DNA from: Oligosphaeraceae bacterium
Lineage (GTDB): Bacteria; Verrucomicrobiota; Lentisphaeria; Oligosphaerales; Oligosphaeraceae
Assembly: GCA_012515455.1 (NCBI GenBank)
Contig: JAAYYJ010000084.1
Coordinates: 1-9,501, forward strand
Direction of reading: 5' to 3'
DNA: 9,501 nt
Shown here: piece after piece, positions 7,201 through 9,501 of the stretch
Layout: the number at the start of each line of letters is the position of its first letter
Numbering within the stretch: the stretch's first letter is position 1
The notes under the pieces: generated by a model
The model's database searches: none
Seen by the model: the letters and a program-made list of their open reading frames with translations, nothing else
What the model was told of the DNA's origin: nothing
Position numbers and translations under genes: made by a program

Positions 7201-9501
7201 ACGGATCGTTCAAAGGCCGGGATGGTCACCACTGACACCGTCGGGTCACCTTCGAGCAGGAACGGCAGACGGGTATAATTGCCCTCAGTACCGGTCCAGA
7301 ACTGTATCTCGGTGCCGTCATCGAAATCGCTGCCACCGGCCAGGGCGGCGGTAATTTCCACCGTCAGGGGCTGGTCCCCCGGGACCTCGTCATTGCGGGT
7401 GACAGTCAGACCATTAAGATACAAATCATCGCTTTCCGGCATAGTAGAGGGGTTGAGCGCCACCAGCAGAGCCGGGCTGTCGTTATCCCAGATGGTGATC
7501 ACCGCGGCAATATCCTTCTCGCCTTGACCATCGGTAGGATTTCCGGAGCAGTTACAGTGATAGCTCATGGCTACCTGCCCTCTGAGAATTACCTCGCGAC
7601 CGCGGGCGATAGGCTGGTCGTCTTTGTCGAGAATAAAATCTTCCATAATGACATTGTCGACCACCCCCACCGGGAACTGGGTGAAGCTGCGGCCAGCCGG
7701 AATGACTATCGACCACGAGGGCAATATCAGCGAATTACTTTCACTGAGTGAGAGACGCACCGTCAGGGTCTTGCTCAGGTCGATGGGATTGCCCGCCAAG
7801 GCCACGCGGCTCAGGGTGGCGATGGTGGCATTAGGCCCGGCGCCCTCCGAGACCTCCGCCGGCGCGAAGCTCAATTCCACACCGGGGACGATCTGCTGAT
7901 ATTTGCCCTCGATATTATGATAGCGGTTGGGCAGCACGGTGACTTCGCGTGGGAAAGGTGTAAGCCAGCCGACCACGTCCTTGTATTCCAGGGTATAGGT
8001 TCCTGCTTCTTTGACCAGCTCCTCGGCATGCTGTCGCCACAGTGTCTCCCCCTGTACGCGCCAGGCCCCGCCAATGTTATCCGGTGAGAGGTATCCTCTG
8101 ATGGTGCCGGCAGTGATCAGTGTGAACGTACGCTCAATATCAATCCGATCGCCGATATTGCCGACAATGGTCTCCTGGACCGGGTATACCCAGTCTCCGC
8201 TGGCTCGGTACCAGATATTGTATTCGCCCACATCCAGGATGTATTCGACCCCGGAATAACAATAACGGGTACCGATATAACAATAAGGATTCTGCAGGGT
8301 GATACCCTCCGGCAGCTCCTCAGGATCGGTCTTGAAAGTGACTTTGAATACGAAGGTCTGGGCGAACTCAGCGGTCAGATTCAGTCCCTCTTCCGCCAAT
8401 CTAAGTGAACGGGTCGCGCTGGTATATCCATCACTCCAGCGTACAAAACGGTGGTTTGGCGCCGGGATGGCCTTGATGGTATGCCAGAGACCCACGCCGT
8501 AATTACCGGAGGGCACGATGGTTCCGTCCGCCTGCAGGACACCTGCCTGACAGCCCCAGTCCTGCTGCCCTTCCTGGATGGAGATATTGATTTCTGCAGT
8601 GCTGGTGAATTCAGCCCAGATATTTGTATTGCCGAACCACTGGTAGATTTCCAGATCCCGGACTTTGTCAGTGGAGCCGTCGCTCCATTTCACAAACTGA
8701 CAGCCGGGATTCTCCTGCGCTTCGAGATGAACCACGGTGCCCACATCCAACACCGCATCGGTCATCGTTCCCTGCGTCACCTGCCCCCAGTTTTCACAAC
8801 CGGGCTTAACCCCGATACTGACCACCCAGATGCGGACAAAATCAGCCACTAAATTCAGTACTGTCTGCTCAGTGCTGATGCTTAGGGTCCGCAGCGGATC
8901 GGTTGGGGTAGCGTTGTCGACCTCATCGGTCCAGGATTTGAAGCGGAATCCCTCATCGGGCACAGCGGTGATATTGATATCCCGAGGCGTATCACTGACC
9001 AGGAAATACTTAGACCCGGAACGGCCGCTCAGTCCCTCGCTGCCTGTAAAACTGCCGGCATAGTACTCATTGCCGGCAACCTTATCATACCTGACCACGA
9101 CATAGCGCTGAAATTCGGCGGTATAGTTGTATGTTCCGCTGACTGGGGGGTTGATTTCCTGACTTGAGGCGGTGGAATCGTTCTCCTGCCAGCGGATGAA
9201 CTGCCAAAATTCGTTAGAATATACCCCGGCATAAAAGCTCAGTGGCGTGCCCAGGTCCCGCACGAAGACACCATTCAGCGAGAGATAACCGCCACCAGGG
9301 TCCGGAGTCTTGCTGATGACAACCTTGTACGTTGGCACGAAAACCAATTCAATAACGTTGTCTGCGGCGACATTCGAGACATAGGGGCTGTAGGCAGTAT
9401 TTGGTGAGAGTTCCGTACCCTCGGCATTGCGCCAGCTGGCCCGGTAATATTCGGTGCAGGTGGCACTCAGATACATCTTCTCACCCACATCCAGCAGACC
9501 A
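4242..9501 (-). CDS. Giant multidomain surface protein, upstream part (5'-partial, ends at frame break)
   Basis: This open frame of about 1,750 codons enters at the right edge and stops at TGA 4244-4242. It has no true start here. The first possible start codon is GTG at 9488-9486, but it encodes the Val of LLDVGEKMYLSAT, which aligns with VLDVGTVVHLEA in a later repeat (R4), so it is internal. Numbering from that GTG, the domains in order are: InlB-B-like repeats (1-375), PEGA-like beta units (375-534), two Calx-beta-like domains (535-800), CARDB (805-930), a carboxypeptidase-regulatory-like fold (935-1030), two Ig-like folds (1030-1250), a second regulatory-like fold (1253-1345), then a conserved core with a Gly/Pro linker and a Cys-rich hydrophobic segment (1535-1627). 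No signal peptide, enzyme domain or sorting signal is visible, as expected for an internal piece. The likely role is an extracellular adhesin or structural protein. The next frame continues the same protein across the stop, so this is probably a fragment of one gene. Confidence is high for coding and moderate for role. Confidence 0.92.
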   Translation of the reverse strand, partial: GLLDVGEKMYLSATCTEYYRASWRNAEGTELSPNTAYSPYVSNVAADNVIELVFVPTYKVVISKTPDPGGGYLSLNGVFVRDLGTPLSFYAGVYSNEFWQFIRWQENDSTASSQEINPPVSGTYNYTAEFQRYVVVRYDKVAGNEYYAGSFTGSEGLSGRSGSKYFLVSDTPRDINITAVPDEGFRFKSWTDEVDNATPTDPLRTLSISTEQTVLNLVADFVRIWVVSIGVKPGCENWGQVTQGTMTDAVLDVGTVVHLEAQENPGCQFVKWSDGSTDKVRDLEIYQWFGNTNIWAEFTSTAEINISIQEGQQDWGCQAGVLQADGTIVPSGNYGVGLWHTIKAIPAPNHRFVRWSDGYTSATRSLRLAEEGLNLTAEFAQTFVFKVTFKTDPEELPEGITLQNPYCYIGTRYCYSGVEYILDVGEYNIWYRASGDWVYPVQETIVGNIGDRIDIERTFTLITAGTIRGYLSPDNIGGAWRVQGETLWRQHAEELVKEAGTYTLEYKDVVGWLTPFPREVTVLPNRYHNIEGKYQQIVPGVELSFAPAEVSEGAGPNATIATLSRVALAGNPIDLSKTLTVRLSLSESNSLILPSWSIVIPAGRSFTQFPVGVVDNVIMEDFILDKDDQPIARGREVILRGQVAMSYHCNCSGNPTDGQGEKDIAAVITIWDNDSPALLVALNPSTMPESDDLYLNGLTVTRNDEVPGDQPLTVEITAALAGGSDFDDGTEIQFWTGTEGNYTRLPFLLEGDPTVSVVTIPAFERSVSVHVKACKDGQQDGNKILSVFADAQDYSPGSGWVMISDLSFPDYLISAIATPEDTLESDSDYPLAVTLKNNGNMDAPAGLQVPVAIHATRSSSVRAENKLLNVFYLVSVESPLAVGDSITQVLNVPLDHLAPANDWRFCAVVNPEGALREVSTLNNQGWSERFAIEASYHSRLDDLPPGIAILPGQNLTLSGTVTRRADDPTPVPNADVDVYLVVDGYRRVLEACSDIDGRFSVLYEPLASEIGQVVAGACYPGTDTSAMQQQFDVLGFRYYAAGVSYLRWDVTSNSPKDFSLKLRNPNLTPLTGLDGEIRNVRSGVDIEFLDLPAELEPGQEVTLNYRILAESASVGRDYERPLLAFFSNEGAEVSIPVYFFAIPQFAQLSAEPVSINTTMQVGVSRQVEVTLANTGAIGTGPVTISIPALSWMSLPAGNTINDIAPNESVTFAIQLQGDDSTPLNAPLSGRLAVNAQFAQHGLQIPFTVTAVSDATGNLKVSAIDEGFYYENPDADPNKKLAGAVVTVKNPYTGKVLASGVTEAHPDGVYCLFNNLPVGLCQVLINAEQHEGANLNVSIAPGATEKVETFLSFQAITYTWEVVQTEIEDQYEVVLNVVYATNVPMPVVKTVFPSSFADMLPGEVRMVNAVLTNQGLINANEVKIEMGEFEDFTFTISQPPDGYVLLPQQSCTIPVVVSKAATAPETRGVTRTANCRQWIATVYYYECGKDFKWHKFTKEVDMGLVCPRSGGGLGGGYSPGVSAPGVSYANVYTPVIPNPPAVEEQCVPCAKGLLIALSKCILGFAPGVGCLVGIMDALSTFGVSWEGGFSGWAAIITNGSLAVVGCAAQQAWQSTVGGVLGCISGALSICDGLDGKPPLPFPIPGYGGFSESRATRGITREAELSWIDDAQGQLYWGYRGMANQSGLMIEWYGSEAWLECNPLQFNAFNAAFNALAFKPRSPEDPRPAIVDPADPSLLVALPENLTTQDLADL
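4614..4988 (-). other. Cys-rich, Gly/Ala-rich hydrophobic segment with Gly/Pro linker
   Basis: A flexible Gly/Pro-rich linker (4985-4878, with SGGGLGGGYSPG) is preceded by one Cys (4988-4986) and followed by about 88 residues holding seven more cysteines: the pair CVPC, then KCILGF, GCLVG, GCAAQ, GCISG and ICDG. The residues between are small and hydrophobic, with two stretches that could pass as membrane-like helices (GLLIALSKCILGFAPGVG and a second around SLAVVGCAAQQ). The segment differs sharply from the beta-sandwich domains around it. Function is unknown; disulfide knot, membrane-interacting hairpin or assembly contact are all possible. The even total of eight cysteines is consistent with full pairing outside the cell. 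Confidence 0.7.
5450..5730 (-). other. Second carboxypeptidase-regulatory-like domain leading into the core
   Basis: The stretch contains GNLKVSAIDEGFYYENP, LAGAVVTVKNPYTGKVLAS and a GVYCLFNNLPVGLCQVLINA turn, then SIAPGATEKVETFLSF. The AGAxVTVKNPxTGK, DGxYxLxNLPxGxYxVxI layout is the classic carboxypeptidase-regulatory/CNA-B-like pattern. It runs directly into the first block of the conserved core (AITYTWEVVQTEIEDQYEVV, about 5450-5390). In the large proteins I recall with this core, a similar domain precedes it, so it may be part of the same unit. Confidence 0.7.
5730..6400 (-). other. Two NPCBM/ASPM-like Ig folds
   Basis: The first (about 6400-6062) has SPKDFSLKLRNPNLTPLTG and AELEPGQEVTLNYRILAES, ending YFFAIPQ. 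The second (about 6060-5730) has SRQVEVTLANTGAIGTGP, SWMSLPAGNTINDIAPNES and a closing IPFTVTAVSD. Strands of the type VTLxNTGxxxxGPVxISIP followed by LxPxESVTFxI are typical of NPCBM-associated or ASPM-SPD-2-Hydin-like Ig folds. These are non-enzymatic spacers or contact modules. Exact family names are uncertain. Confidence 0.55.
6395..6690 (-). other. Carboxypeptidase-regulatory-like beta domain
   Basis: The stretch has LTLSGTVTRRADDPTPVP, NADVDVYLVVDGYRRVLEA and SDIDGRFSVLYEP in order. Added-value strand, variable loop with Pro, then a DxDGxF turn is the pattern of carboxypeptidase regulatory-like and CNA-B-type folds, which serve as rigid modules in surface proteins. The cysteines at EACSDI and AGACYPG may pair. 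Assignment is by motif only. Confidence 0.6.
6695..7075 (-). other. CARDB domain
   Basis: The segment begins PDYLISAIATPEDTLESD, contains YPLAVTLKNNGNMDAPAG, and ends DWRFCAVVNPEGALREVS followed by TLNNQGWSERF. The order of N-terminal LxV strand, TLKNNGNxDA, and closing VNPxxxLxEVSxLNN is characteristic of CARDB (cell adhesion related domain in bacteria). It sits directly after the Calx-beta pair, which supports an extracellular adhesive or stalk role. There is no sign of a break or frame problem in this stretch. Confidence 0.85.
7085..7887 (-). other. Two Calx-beta-like domains
   Basis: The first (about 7887-7474) starts VELSFAPAEVSEGAGP, has the long TLTVRLSLSES strand and IPAGRSFTQFPVGVVDN, and ends in ITIWDND, the hallmark closing acidic motif of Calx-beta domains. 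The second (about 7473-7085) starts LLVALNPSTMPES, has PLTVEITAALAGGSD and VVTIPAFERSVSVHV, and ends near VMISD. Calx-beta folds bind calcium in sodium-calcium exchangers and recur in bacterial adhesion proteins. The first carries an unusual CNC with a Gly/Asp-rich loop just before its last strand. The acidic residues suggest calcium binding; this is inferred from the family. Confidence 0.75.
7886..8364 (-). other. Two beta-rich PEGA-like units
   Basis: These two stretches of about 80 residues follow the InlB-like array. Each has a YxLDVGEYNIWYR- or YTLEYKDVVGW-type strand near its end, followed by a Pro and a strand such as REVTVLPN. This resembles PEGA or carboxypeptidase-regulatory-like surface beta domains, but the match is loose. 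The first unit contains a short repeated motif, YCYIGTRYCYSG (about 8291-8256), with two closely spaced cysteines that might form a disulfide. The assignment is by eye and could be wrong; that the region is beta-rich and extracellular is likelier. Confidence 0.45.
8365..9501 (-). repeat. Five divergent InlB-B-like (bacterial repeat) units
   Basis: Units of about 75-90 residues share the pattern beta-strand, Gly-rich turn, a strand like LDVGTVVHLEA, then an aromatic-basic-Trp-acidic motif, and end in a strand like LTAEFA. The Trp motifs are FIRWQE, FRFKSWTDE, FVKWSDG and FVRWSDG, with the first unit showing YRASWRN. Approximate bounds are 9501-9342 (cut by the edge), 9341-9109, 9108-8836, 8835-8605 and 8604-8365. 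The pattern matches the divergent InlB B-repeat/Flg_new_2 type known from bacterial surface proteins, where such repeats act as spacers or stalks. The copies are diverged rather than recent duplicates. Confidence 0.8.

Overview
The whole 9.5 kb window is the inside of one giant gene on the minus strand. Neither its start nor its natural end is present: the reading frame enters at the right edge (9501) and leaves at the left edge (1). About 3,170 residues are encoded here. The product is a repeat-rich, beta-sandwich surface or secreted protein. There is no intergenic space, RNA gene, mobile element, CRISPR array, promoter or terminator that I can support.

Layout in the direction of translation (right to left): five divergent InlB-B-like repeats (9501-8365, first one cut by the edge); two beta-rich PEGA-like units (about 8364-7886); two Calx-beta-like domains (about 7887-7085); one CARDB adhesion domain (about 7075-6695); a carboxypeptidase-regulatory-like domain (about 6690-6395); two NPCBM/ASPM-like immunoglobulin folds (about 6400-5730); a second carboxypeptidase-regulatory-like domain (about 5730-5450); a long core of about 935 residues (about 5450-2641) that looks like a recurring module of very large bacterial surface proteins; two Big_5/SbsA-like Ig domains (2640-1891); and an array of six complete and one cut Ig-like repeats of about 100 residues (1890-1).

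The main anomaly is a frame break inside the core. The upstream frame ends at a TGA at 4244-4242. The protein clearly continues in the overlapping -1 frame, which is open from 4335 to position 1. A single missing T in GAT-TTG-TGA would explain it. It could be an assembly or sequencing error, a real mutation, a recoding site, or a GTGA-coupled split into two genes; the sequence alone does not decide.

The organism is not identifiable from one such gene. The base composition is moderately GC-rich by eye. The mix of Calx-beta, CARDB, InlB-like and Ig repeats in a polypeptide of this size fits environmental bacteria with giant surface proteins (for example the Planctomycetes-Verrucomicrobia-Lentisphaerae group or uncultured relatives). 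That is a low-confidence inference. The protein is expected outside the cell, as an adhesin or structural stalk; no enzymatic domain is visible.
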